Under the pieces are notes generated by a model. It was not told the DNA's origin. It was given only the letters and a program-made list of their open reading frames with translations, and ran no database searches. From Saururus chinensis (lineage: Eukaryota > Streptophyta > Magnoliopsida > Piperales > Saururaceae): a DNA stretch of 64,000 bases. Position 1 is the stretch's first letter. Each line of letters opens with the position of its first letter. Shown piece by piece: positions 46,976-58,413 of the stretch. The stretch covers positions 3,567,001 to 3,631,000 of the forward strand of contig CP141149.1 in NCBI GenBank assembly GCA_035235625.1. Reading direction: 5' to 3'. Both the position numbers and the translations under genes were made by a program.

Positions 46976-48191
46976 TGATAGTATAATATCCATTTAATCG
47001 ACCTAGAGGATCGTTAGATTCTTTTAAAACTAGTACTTTGACAAGTAAAAATTAAGACTTCTAGCCTTTTTGCGTGAATTTTTTTATTAAGTAGAAACAA
47101 TTAAAACCTAATGTTCTCTCAAATCTCATTCTCGATATATTAATCAATCGACCATCAATCAATCTATACATGGACGCAGTAATTTAAGTGGAAAACCCAA
47201 CCTAGGGTAAAAAACCGCGACAATTCCAAAGGAACTAAATCAATGCACTAGACACCAAGACTTTACATTGACACAAGCAAACCACCAACATTGTTTAGAC
47301 ACTTTAACACAAGTTCTTCTTGTTTAGACTATTATTTTTGGCCTCTAAGTCTTCTCCCTCAAGTACTTGGAAACTTTCTCCTCCTTGCATTGTCTTCGTC
47401 TGCTTCTAGTCTTCAACAAACACCTCTTGTTGTCATTACTTTTGCCTTATGAAAATCTTCACACTTCCATCAAAGATAAGATGCAACACCACTTTGAATA
47501 CTCTATGTATAAGCTCCTTTAGTTGTGCATTGTCATTTTCAAATTACCATGTATCTTCAACTATAATCTCAAGTGAATTCCCTTTGGAAACTAATAAGCA
47601 AATGTGTAAACCCTTTTTTCTCTTTTTTCCACTAGGTTTTCCTCTTCTTCTTTAGGACTTGTACTTGAATCAGGAATGAAATTAAAATCGGAATGTCTTG
47701 CTTAAAGTAACTAGTCCTTGAAATGATCGATCATTGATCACTATTTTTAATGTGCACGATATTTCAAGCAATCGATTGCTTACAAGAGCATCGATAGATC
47801 ACTCTTGGCTACGTTTTGCACATGGATTTATTAATGAGTGATTGATTGTTTTGTCCTTCACAATTTGCCGCGATCGATTGTTCTATTTCTATTTTTACAT
47901 TTTTTCCCTTTTTACCCTAAATCCTTCTTAAACTACTAAAATCACTTTTGAAACCTCTCCAAGTGATTTATATACCCCAATGTAATCTGTCCCTTCACAT
48001 TCATTAGTCTTCCACCTTGATAAATAAGAACATGTATGTCCTTATTTTTCAAGTCTATCTATCCTAAATCTTACTCAAACACAACAACCTCAAATCAGAT
48101 TTTGGGACTCATTACTTACACATGGTTCTTAACATAATTTTGACAAAGAAATCAGCTAATAAACTAGACATATGACTCATATGTTCTTACA
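46976..48191 (-). mobile_element. X-B 5' LTR
   Basis: Minus strand starts TGTAAGAACATATGAGTC at 48191 and ends GGATATTATACTATCA. It is about 1.2 kb and homologous to X-A and X-C. GATCGAT-type palindromes lie at about 47725-47800 and 47871-47880. Confidence 0.75.
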
Positions 48192-48269
48192 CACCGCACT
48201 AAAAGTTTTTTTGCCAAAGATAAGAAATCCTACATTTCATCAACAAGCTTGATGTCCTTCCCTTGCTCA

Positions 48270-49500
48270 ACAACGCTAACCTTGCTACTTATCTGGTGTT
48301 CTTGTATTGTGAGGATGTTGACTATACAACAATTACCTAGTGGGTGGTTAAACTAGAATGTTTGTTTGTGCATTTTTTTATGTGGATACTCAACTAGGGA
48401 AAAACTACAAGACAGTCTATCAAAATCAACTATGCACTATGTAAACTTGAGATTATAGAATTATTGATTACAAAGAACAAAGATTCCTGCTTTTTCTTCA
48501 AATGCCTAGTTCTTTACATCCCTCTTTAATTCTTAAGCAACCACTTCTTCGTTATTTACCAGCTATAGTTTGATCTTCTCCTCCTCTTTGTGCTCTTCAA
48601 TCAAATTAGATCTTTCATCTCCTTCTTTGGAAAGAATATTCTATTCTATTTGATCTTCTTAGTAATAATCTTCATCAAACATCATGCCTCACATGTGTTT
48701 GTGTGCACTCATCTCACCTTTACTCACACTTTTCATTAAGATAGACACTTTCTCACTCTAGAAGACTAAATCTCTCAAAACTCTATAAGAGAAGCACCAT
48801 ACAAGCTCTAATTTTTCCAAGCCTTATCACTCTCTTTTATCATGTCCCAAGTCCTTTTTGTAGATTTGTAAGTTTGAAAAGAAATATGACTCCAACTAGG
48901 AATCTAAAGCAAACCAAAACAACTTAAACTACGCAACTATGAGCTCCATTGATTAATCATTCCACAAGGCAATCGATAAATCCCTGTTCCTACAACTTAT
49001 GATTCTTCCATTGATCGATCTCTCAACCATGTGATCGATCGATAAATTCTTCTAGACTTCATTTTACAAAGGGTGTTTTTAGGTGTTGGTCAATCATTTA
49101 CAGAAGTGATCAATATATCAACAATGTTATGTTGATTTTACTAAAGCTCATAACCGATTGTTCGTTTTTGTTTGGAGATCGATCATTCTAAAAAGATTTT
49201 TTTTTTTTTTATCTTGAAAAACCTCCAACTTTCCCAATTCCTTCACTTAAGGTCTTTTTTACCCTAAAGTGTGTGAATGTCATGTGTATTTTTACCTTAT
49301 AAAACATGGATTTCAGTCTTACTTTTGCTCCATCTTCATAATCCAATCTTCAAACTTAAACCTACTCTAAATTACACATTAATAACATTATTTTTGTCAC
49401 GAAATAAGCCGATACATAACATGAGGACACTTTCTTTCTTACAAAGTACTATGAAATGACAATGAACATGATTAAACTACATCATCACAAGTTCAACACT
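48270..49500 (-). mobile_element. X-like LTR (divergent subfamily)
   Basis: Shares with X LTRs the GTTCTTTGT/AACTAGGG leader block, CGATCGAT palindromes (49013-49042) and the ACCCTAAAGTGTGTGAATGT block also seen in X-a (about 33756). Ends are not exact. It has no coding content. Confidence 0.55.
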
Positions 49501-49919
49501 ATTATATTCAATAGTAAATATCTTTACAGTCATACATAAGTAGAATAAGCATAACATTCACAAATGTTTTCACATTATCCAAAATACATAACGTGACCTC
49601 ACTTATGAGTCACTTGCTCCATAAGTGTAAGCCTTAAGGTTCACTACCACATGGTATCCACGTGTAGGACTACAACCTCATCTCACTAGACAATGAACTA
49701 CTCACACTGGGATCTCAATTATTTTGAGGCCTGCCCACTCCATCCACGCCATGAAGCTAAGTCCCATAGGGGTTTATGGACCGGAGTGGTTAAAATTCTG
49801 ACTTCCACGATCATCAAAATCACTTGTACTGTGGTGCGTAGGACTAGATATGGTTTAATGGTCTAGTCCATTCAAAAAAATCTCCCAAGCCAGAGAAGTA
49901 GTTCTACATAACTCCCATC
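49501..49919. other. Unassigned repeat-like sequence
   Basis: No ORF. The segment around 49600-49800 (AAGTGTAAGCC, CACATGGTATCCACG, GGACCGGAGTGG) looks like part of a long Ty3-type LTR but matches no other copy in the window. Confidence 0.3.
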
Positions 49920-50390
49920 GATTTAAGAGAGAGGAAAAGAAGTTGGAAACCATATTGAGCATTGATCAAACCAAAAATATGGGTCTGGATTTTAAGAATT
50001 GATTGATTGACCTCTTAGCTAAACCTACTATCTTTGTGAATGCTAAAGACAGTAACAAACACCCTAAGATAGTGCACAACCCACCTACATAAAAAAGAAA
50101 AAGAGTGAGGATAGGTTTTAGTATTGTGGCTGTCTGCGATATATAATTTATTGATTTTCATACTAGAAGAGAGTGCCCAAAGATTCATCCTTTCAAACTT
50201 AGGTCAAAGAAGGAGAAGTACGCTACCTATGTGACCCCTAAGTTACCCCACCAATTTTATAAAAAGAAGATGAAGAGTGTTTGGGTGAGGATGATTGATC
50301 TTCAAGCATTGAAGGATCAATTACAAAAAGCAAAGAAAAACACCTTAGATTGCCTTAACATAGGTAGCTAGGCAAAGCTAAGGAGCATGT
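49920..50390 (+). pseudogene. X-D gag C-terminal remnant
   Basis: It aligns with X-C from 58256. The second zinc knuckle (50135-50176) has its second Cys replaced by a stop (TAA) but keeps the first and last Cys and the His. The tail DLQALKDQLQKAKKNTLDCL matches the X-B C-terminus. Confidence 0.65.
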
Positions 50391-51908
50391 TGTCTCTAAG
50401 TAAAGAGATTTAGATTTTTTTCCATGATCTAATTCCTTCAATCTTTTGGAAGACATGTTTTAGTTTTTATCACATTTTGCTTTGTTTTTGTGTCTTTAAT
50501 TCATACGTTTTTTATTAAAAAACTAAATATATAATACAATAAAAAATACAGAAAATTAGTGTAGCTTTTGCTTCTTTTTGTAATTGCCTTTGTTTTAATT
50601 TTTATTAGTTCAACTCTTGAGGCATAATAAAGTTAATTTTCTTTTAAGCTTAAAGCAACATGATTAATGGTCATACATATATTAATGAAGAGAAAGAGAC
50701 AACAAGGAGAGTGAAAATCAATTTGATTTTCTTTTTCTTGATGTTTTAATCTTTTATTTTTTAAAAAATCTTCACATATCATGTTGAATCTCAAGTCACT
50801 TTTATGCATGAAAATTAGAAGAGAATTCCTAAATATAAGTTGACTTAGGCATTTGGATTCTAGTGGTATTAGGGAAAAAATTAAAAAATATTTTTTTAGA
50901 TTTTTATTTATAATTCAAAAGAAAGAAGAAAATTTCATGTAATGTACTTAAATGTTTATGAGTCTTATGTACTTCAATACTTTTTTATTAAAATAGAATG
51001 TTCTGCATAAAGGTGATGGGGAAGGGCTACCTACTTAGGTCAGCCAAGGCCAGTGTGAAGCTTCCATTTGCTTGACAAAAAGAAAATTAAATAAAAAAGA
51101 TAGGAAAAGAAAAAAATTATGCAAGAAAAGATCATAACTCCGGAAAAGACATGGGCATATACTTATTGAGCTTTTATTTGTTTTATATTATAGAAGCCCA
51201 TGTACATAGATTCTAGTAAAATTGAGTTAAAATTGAGAACTTTGTCTTTACTAGGGTCTAAACAAATTTGTCTCAGTTTAAGAGTGATCTTGTAAGATTT
51301 AAGATTAACAGATCCAAGAGTTAAAAACATCATTGGATTCTTCAAAACTTAATGAAAGAAGAAAATAAAATTGACAATCATATACCAATGGAGTTGGCTA
51401 ATCAAAGGAAAGCTATTAATGAACATAATATGTGGATGCACGTCGATTAAAGGGAAATTAATTGAAAAAATTGTCAAAATGAGATCAGCTATGCTCATTT
51501 TTAATATTTGATTTTAATTTTGAGTTCTATCTATAAATTGTTTTTTTTATTTTGATGGCAAATGTCTTAAGATATTATTTGGAACTTATTGGAATTTTCC
51601 AGATTTTTTTATGTTTCTCAATGTTTTTTTATTTTAAAAAATTAAAATTTTCTCAAGATCGATTGATCGATCAATCATTGGTCAGGTGCATATTTAGTTA
51701 TGAATTTTATTCAAATCATTAATATATTCCTTCTATCAAAATTTGAAGTCAAATCGGACAGAGAGAATTTTTAGGGTTTTATTTAATTATAAAGTTCTTG
51801 TTTATAACATGCATTTCAATGATTTTTTAATTTTGAGGAATTTATTTATATTTATTGATTAGTTTCTAGTGATATTTAGCCCAAGGTTTATTTCTTTGGA
51901 ATGAATTT
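50391..51908 (+). other. X-D spacer
   Basis: No reading frame of note. Homologous in part to X-B 42700-44855. GATCGATTGATCGATC lies at about 51658-51673. Confidence 0.55.
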
Positions 51909-52830
51909 AGATGGGAAGAGTAAAGAAGCATAAGGTAATGAGTGATTCAGGCTTAGGTGCCCCGGTGCATCATCAAGTGAGTAAAATAGGGTTATGTCTA
52001 TACGTTGTTAGCGTAGTGTCATCTATGTACCCTTAGAGACTGCCATGATTGGATCGAGGCTCATCCATACTTGATGGATTACTTTAAGACAATCTCTACA
52101 TCAGATCAGCAAGTTTACCATGTCTAGTTAGAAAGTGGTATTCATACATCAGATTAGATGATGATGAGGCTTCAGTAAGGAGTGCTAGAGGCACACAAGT
52201 TCGTGTCAGGCCTCAGGTTGTAGTAGAGGTCATTCAATGTGAGAGGAGAGCACTCACTAGACTTCCCAAAGGCAGAGAGCTTGATGTTTCACTTCTTATA
52301 CACTCTGTAACTACTAGTTTTTGTTTGCTACATGTCATTGCTAAGTATGACATCTTGAGTGCTAGGAAGGAGAGAGTTGATCATACAATGGTCAGGATTT
52401 AATACCTCCTTCCAAAGCTAGAGTTGGAGTTAGTTCTACCATCAATCAGCTTTTATCATATCATGACTTTTCTTCATGAACAAATGCACTAGATGTTTCC
52501 CTACCCATACATTTCATGTAGGATTTTCACATTAGTTCATGTTAGAATCCCACAAGGTTAGCCGACGATTATTGGGATGGGTCCTTTTGATGTTGCTGTG
52601 GTTCATTGTATGATGTCTCATCAAAGGGGATGAGATGGAGATCTAGAGGAGCTTTGGGCACTAGCAGATGCACCAACCTAGCAAAACAAGCCATACCAAC
52701 ATGTTACATATGCAAAGTTTTGTGCATTTCATGATCTTGTACTTTAAGGACTTGTAGGCATCAAAGAAATATTTCATGATAGATTTACAGAAGTAGAGAG
52801 TGAGGGGGAGTAGCATGATGTTGTTTTTCT
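51909..52830 (+). pseudogene. X-D second ORF
   Basis: Starts near MGRVKKHKVMSDSG at 51909. The continuation holds RPQVVVEVIQCERRALTRLP, then LLHVIAKYDILSARKERVDH (about 52330-52390), LPKLELELVLPS, and MFPYPYISCRIFTLV (about 52492-52540), with stops in between. It is collinear with X-B 42690-42130. Same putative plant transposon protein resemblance; role unknown. Confidence 0.55.
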
Positions 52831-53040
52831 TTATCACTTTGCCATGTATTCTTGATCTTAAACTTGTTTTGGTTTAGTGTATGTTTCATATGACTATGAG
52901 ATGTAATTTGAAACTAATTATGTTTTCGGAGATGTGATGGGCATGTTTTTTTTTTAGCATTATTTATTTTCATGTCATATGAAAATATTTATGATTTAAT
53001 TGTGCTTAATTAAGTATTTTTGTTGATTATTATTTACCTT

Positions 53041-53080
53041 TTTGTCTATTTGTGTTAAAAAGGGGGAGAAATGATTAATG
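53041..53080 (+). other. Upstream G-rich purine stretch of X-D
   Basis: GTTAAAAAGGGGGAGAAATG, conserved in X-B (inverted, near 41690). It lies about 270 bp before the LTR and may act as a second polypurine tract. Confidence 0.4.
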
Positions 53081-53316
53081 TAAATAAAGGTGCTTATTTT
53101 CAGACTTGATTGGATAGTACTATGAAAATTATTTTCATTTCAAGTGTGCAAGATAAGTGCATGATTATACAATGCTTTTCAAGGTCAATTCCAATGTGTT
53201 TATATTAAGTCTTAGTGTTGTCAAGTCATTTGTACAAATTGAAAGTTAGTGCATTGTGTCATGAGTTGTAATTTTTTTTTATTTTCAATTATGTAGTATT
53301 TTGTCATAAAATAGCC

Positions 53317-53328
53317 AAAGGGGGAGAT
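53317..53328 (+). other. X-D polypurine tract
   Basis: AAAGGGGGAGAT lies directly before the LTR start TGTAAG. This form is typical of plant copia elements. Confidence 0.8.
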
Positions 53329-54479
53329 TGTAAGAACATATGTGTCATATGTAATGTTAATTGGCTAATTTCGTTAGTCAAATCTATGTCAGAAACCTTG
53401 AGTATGTAATTAGTCTTAGAAATATGATTAGATGTAGTAGTGGGTAAGTCATGTTTATGTTTGGAATTGATGAACTTGCAAAATAGGACTAAACATATTC
53501 TTATGGATCAAAACTCAAGACTAAAGAGTATTGGTGGTTTAAGAGGTTTATTAAGTATACATTCTCATAAAAAGTCTATTGGAGAAGTTTCATAAGTGAT
53601 TTTGAAGGTTGCTGATGGATTTAGGGTAACAAGGTTAAAACGATAATTATATAGTATTATCGATCGATCGCTAAATATAACACAGAAGAAAATGATCGAT
53701 CTACACTTGATTCATCCCTATCTCAAATGAAGCCAAGATTATCGATCAATCGCTTTATAGATCGATTGATTAATCATGGAGTCATGTTTGAAAAAAATAA
53801 TGAATGATTGATCACTTTTAAACGATCAATCGCTAGCAGTTTTAGTTGCCATAAACAAGTCTTTCCGAAATAGTTTCCTTTCCTAGTTTTAGTCAAATGG
53901 CAAACTCAACTTGGGACCTATATAAAGGGTAAGTTGCAACTAAATTGAAGAGAAAAAAACCTAAAAAATATTGGAGAAGAAAGGTGAGTCCTTTACACAT
54001 TATTTTCATAGAGAATTCACAAAGGAGCTTGAAAAAATTGTTTATGGGGAATTCACATTGATGCACAACTAAAGTGAGAAGATTTCCAAAAGGAATTTTA
54101 TAGAAGAGTCCGCAAAGTTCTTCAAAGGAGTTAAAGAGTCTTAGCAGGTTCATCAACAAAAAAGAAAGGAGCCTTTGTTTGAGTAGCTAGAAGAAGAAGA
54201 CAAAGAGTAAAACATAAAGTTGGTTGTTTTGACTCTTGTAAGATCTATATCATTCTAATGCATTAATTTCGCCTTTGATTGAGGCTGTCATGGTTTTTTT
54301 TACCCTAGTTGGGGTTTTACAGATAAAAATCCTACTGTAATTGTGTGGTGTGCATTCTTATTTCGATGATTGATTGATCATGAATAGCAATTAGATAATA
54401 GGGTTTATTTATTCTATTTCAAAACAAATTTTTGTGCATTAAAGCTAGAATTCTTAGTTGCTTACATGCAAAAGTACTA
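53329..54479 (+). mobile_element. X-D 3' LTR
   Basis: Starts TGTAAGAACATATGTGTC. TATATAAA is at 53919-53926. CG palindromes lie upstream at 53661-53670, 53693-53700, 53741-53750 and 53761-53770; the last two pair with a 20-bp offset. The 3' end is truncated. Confidence 0.8.
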
Positions 54480-54716
54480 GGGTTAGAATAATCTTCTCAA
54501 CATACTCCACCAGAGAAGAAGACGAAGGGGTAGACACATGCAAAGGAATCAACAACAATTTTGGTTCAACATTAAGCTCTCGAGCAAAAAGAACTGAAAT
54601 GAAAAATTGCGAAGAAACTGTGTCAGACAACACTCTAGCATAGTGGGATACAATTTCAAGCATACCTTCCACTATTGCCGATGCATTAACTACCTCAACA
54701 TAACACAACTAGACAT
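54480..54716 (-). pseudogene. T2 protease remnant (Ty3/gypsy)
   Basis: Minus strand: IVSHYARVLSDTVSSQFFIS covers the place of the retropepsin motif, then LFARELNVEP and PLHVSTPSSSSL. It is an RVP_2-type protease with the G of D-[ST]-G changed to V (SDTVSS), hence inactive. It lies only ~180 bp from the primer binding site, so gag is almost entirely deleted. Confidence 0.65.
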
Positions 54717-54894
54717 TAACCACCATAATTTAACACCAAGATCAAAGAAAACATCACACAAGCAAGCAACAAAATAACTAACTAACTGGATCCACATCAC
54801 TAGCATTTCCTATCTTTTTTTAGCTCACTCCGCATTATACCTTAATGATAATGTTTCAATTTCTTTATTCTCCCTTACTTTTAGATAAAGTTGT

Positions 54895-54906
54895 GCTCTG
54901 ATACCA
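54895..54906 (-). other. T2 primer binding site, tRNA-iMet
   Basis: TGGTATCAGAGC on the minus strand is a perfect match to the common plant initiator-Met site. It lies about 10 bp after the LTR end TGTCAT/ATGACA at 54917. Confidence 0.9.
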
Positions 54907-54916
54907 AAAAATTACT

Positions 54917-55639
54917 TGTCATTTCTTGCCACTCCCGCTTGACTGGAACCTATCTAGTAAGAGGTCATGAAGGCATGACGAAGCAGAAAGCTAACCCAAA
55001 ACCCAAGCTAGATTGAAGTACACAACAATTTCCTTTTACAAAAGTAATTAATGGAAGATAAAAAAATATAATTTAAGTCTCAGTCATTTGCATACCCACA
55101 TATTATCATAAAAAACATAATAAGTCTCAAGCCTAAAAGGTAACAAACATGTTTAAGTCATTAAACAAAGTTATCCATAATATGTAAAGTATCCAAGTTA
55201 CATGGAAAAAACATAAGTCTATCCCATCACAAATGAACTATCCTACACCCTATGTGCATCTAGTTATAGCCTCCATGCTCATAAAATAAGTCAGCACCCA
55301 CATGACACAACCATGTAGACCCAAAACAAAATAACACAAATGGTGTGAGTTTAGCTCTTCAGGGATTTTGAAAACATAAAGCTCACATTAACACAAAAAC
55401 ATAATCCTGAAGAATCATAGCAGAAAATTATTTAAACTGGTGTTAACAACACAAGAGAAAATCAAATCCTTCACACAAATAACTTGTTGAAAATATCTTA
55501 CTCATACATCACATATCCATAATCAAAACCTATGTATCATATAATATCATAATCCATGCACACAACTTGTGCAGTCAATGGATTTATCCATACACATCTT
55601 GTATGATCAATTCTCACAATCCATACATCTTGCATGATC
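54917..55639 (-). mobile_element. Z6: T2 5' LTR (3' portion)
   Basis: Its end matches the Z LTR ends (TGTCATTTCTTGCCACTCCC on the plus strand). It is followed by the AAAACAAAATAACACAAATG…GTGAGTTTA block also seen in Z3 and Z5. X-C interrupts it at 55640. Together with the primer binding site it shows that Z LTRs belong to a tRNA-iMet-primed Tekay/Del-like element. Confidence 0.7.
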
Positions 55640-57013
55640 TGTTAGAACATATGTGTCATATGTTAGGGTAATTGGCTAGTTTCATTGTCAAAACTATGTT
55701 AGACACCTTGTGTATGTAATTATTCTTAAAATATGATTACATGTAAATGTGGTTGAGTCATTTTAGAAAATGATGGACTTGAAAATAAGAGCAGACATGT
55801 TCCTATAGCTCAAAATTGAAGACTAAAGAATGTTGATGGGTTATGAAGCATATGCAGTTCACATTCTCATACTAAAATCATTTGGAGAAGTTTCATAGGT
55901 GATTTTAAAGGTTTAAAAGGTTTTAGGTTAAAAAGGATGAAACTGTCATTAAATAGTGTGAAAATCGATCATTGGAGTTATGTGTTGATTGAATCAATTG
56001 ATCATTAATGAAAGGTTCTACTAAATTGATCGATCACCCCAGAAATGATTAATCAACACCTAAATCATTCCTTTGTAAAATAAAGCCAAGAGTTTATCCA
56101 TCGATTAACTTGCTGATAGATCAATCGCTCAAGGAATCGTGTGTTTAGAAAATAGTGAACGGTATATCGCTATCTAAAGTGATCGATTGCTATTTGAAAC
56201 AATCAATTGCTAGTAGTTTTAGTTGCCCTGAAAAAGCCTTTCAAGATTGGATTTCTTTCCTTGTTGAAGTCAAAGTGACAAATCGTTTTGTAGACCTATA
56301 TAAAGGATAAGAAGTGACAAAATTGAAGAGTAGAAAACCTAGAAAAAATTGGACATGAAATGAGAGTCATTTTTGTTTCATTTTCCTTAGGAATTCACAA
56401 ACAAGTTTGAAGAGAATATCAATAGTGAATTCATGATGTTGATCCACAACTAAAAAGAATATTTCACAGTGAAATTTTAGAGAGGACTTGCAAAATTCTT
56501 CAATGAGAGATTGAAGAACCCAAAGGCCAAAGTCATTAGAACAAGCTTGTTAAAGGCTAGGAAAAGACAAAGACAAAGAAAGGGGAAATTAAAGTTTCAA
56601 GTACTTGAGGAGAAGACTTAAAGGCCAGCAATGACAATAATTTTTGCATTTAAACAAAAGGAGCTTGTCTTAGAGTGCAAACTAAGGTTAGTGGTTTACT
56701 TGTATTATGCAATTGTTTTGCTTGCTAGGAGCGCATTGATTTGGTCTTTGTTGGGACTGCCATGATTTTTAACTGAGTTTGGTTTTTCCACATTAAATTA
56801 TTGTTTGTTCATGTGTAGTTTGCATGTTTTATGCTTTATTTTTTGATGATTGATTAATCCTGATTATAGTTAGAAATTAAGTTTTCACTGTTTCCACTAT
56901 ATAAGAAAATTATGTGCAATGAGGTCATATCTCATAGTATTTATCTTCATTAGATAATTTGACTAGGGGTAATGTGGTAATATGCTAGTTATTAGACAGT
57001 TATGAAACTTACA
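55640..57013 (+). mobile_element. X-C 5' LTR
   Basis: Starts TGTTAGAACATATGTGTC and ends GAAACTTACA, 1,374 bp. TATATAAA is at 56297-56304. GATCGATC-type sites at about 55965-56215 lie 80-330 bp upstream of the TATA box. Confidence 0.75.
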
Positions 57014-57250
57014 AGTGCAAGCTGAGGGGTTTTTCATTGATAAATTGAGTTTTCTCCATGATATCAATCTGTTTTGGCATGCTAATGCATCATTATCTTG
57101 TTTAATGTTTCTATATTTTTATTTCTAGTGCGAGATAACTTGTTCTAGGGTTTGATTTCTAGTGCAAGATAACTTGTGCTAGGGTTTAAAATGTCTAGAC
57201 TACATATACTTACCCTAGAAATTAAAAACAAGATAATAAGCGAAGATGAT

Positions 57251-58413
57251 TCTATTTCTAAATACTATTAAAATTTCAAACATAGTAAACACATGTGATC
57301 AATAAGGGGAGCCTATACCTGATTACATTAACTACCAAGGTTCTAGTCCCCAAAATTCAAAATTAAGGTGGAAACCATTAATGAATCTAAAGATATTGAC
57401 ACCATAGACATTGAGGAGTATGTTGGGAACCTTACAATGTTTGAGATATAAGAAATCATATAAAAACAAGAAAGACTAGTTCAAAAAATCAAAGGGAAAA
57501 CAAACTGCCCTAAAAGCATCTAAGAGAACTTTTAATAAGAGTAAAGCTTTGAACACCTTAGAAGAATCAGAAGAGTCTAAAGATGATGAACAATTAATTC
57601 TTTTGTTGACTACAAACTTCAAGAAATACATGAAAATTTAGAATTTTAGGCATGGGAATAAGGCTCAAAATTCTAGGAAGAGACAAGGGAATAAGAGAGA
57701 TGAGAGGCAAAAGTAACAAGACAAGAAGAATTTGAAGTGTTTTGAATGTGGTAAGTTAGGTTACTTTGATGTTGATTGTCCTAATAATAATTATGACAAT
57801 TTTTTTGATGATAAGCCTAAGAAATCAAAAGGTTTTGATAATAAGAAAAATAGTAAGGTTCTTTAAGCAACTTGCTTTTATGAGAGTTTGTCTTAAGAAG
57901 ATGAAATGTGTAACTATATAGCCTTCCATGCAAGTTTGAAGAAAGATTATTTCGGAGAAGAGTCTCATGAGTTGACATATCTTGAAGAGAAGCCAAAGTC
58001 TGGCTTTGATTCTAATGAATGGAAAGGATTCCTCCAACAATTCATAATCTTGACAAGAAAAACCAAAAGCGTTGAGAGAGTTGAAAAAGAAAGAAAATGA
58101 ATTAGTTTTGTCTTATCGAGAGGCAAATAAGTTAGTGGAGTTGAATGTCAAACTTGGGAGAGAAGTGAGTAACTTTAAAAAAGACCTAGAGAGTAGTCAA
58201 AAAGAAGTCTAGTGCTCTCAATATTGAACTTATGTCATCTAAATAGAAATTGGATAGATTTAAGAGTGAGAAGAAGAAGTTGGAAACCATATTGAGCATT
58301 GGTAAAACCAACAAGATGATCCTAGGCTTTAGGAAATGCTTGTCTACCCTCATGGGAAAACCTACTATCTTTGTGAGGCAAAAGAGAGTGAAAATAATCC
58401 TAAGATAGTGCTT
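57251..58413 (+). pseudogene. X-C gag pseudogene, first zinc knuckle mutated
   Basis: The UBN2 N-terminal part is largely missing (57250-57320 joins late in the domain). IDIEEYVGNLTMFEI follows at about 57403-57450. The zinc knuckle CFECGKLGYFDVDC (57738-57779) has Tyr in place of His (TAC for CAC/CAT), which should abolish zinc binding. An open stretch 57906-58100 and a Lys/Glu-rich coiled coil follow. Several stops. Confidence 0.7.

Larger units (their letters stand above)
40787..48191 (-). mobile_element. X-B: most complete X element, gag plus second ORF, no pol
   Basis: Minus strand: 5' LTR 48191-46976, leader, gag 46688-44856, a non-coding spacer, a second ORF (about 42690-42130), a purine stretch matching AAAAAGGGGGAGAA near 41690, and a 3' LTR remnant from about 41450 to 40787. 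A deletion at about 41455 removed the final polypurine tract and the first ~110 bases of that LTR; V and an unclear junction end it at 40787. I find no protease, integrase, RT or RNase H in 5.5 kb of internal sequence. The gag is of copia type, so X probably depended on a copia relative. Confidence 0.75.
49920..54479 (+). mobile_element. X-D: 5'-truncated X element
   Basis: Plus strand: begins inside gag, then spacer, second ORF, AAAGGGGGAGAT tract and 3' LTR. The order is the same as X-B, so both copies confirm the element plan. The left end is a truncation. The right end stops at GTACTAG before the usual LTR terminus and abuts T2. Confidence 0.75.
55640..58413 (+). mobile_element. X-C: X element, 5' half, interrupted by Z4
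   Basis: LTR 55640-57013, leader to about 57250, then gag remnant to 58413, where Z4 begins. The rest of the element would lie beyond Z4, outside the window. TGATC precedes the LTR (55635-55639) as possible TSD. Confidence 0.75.
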
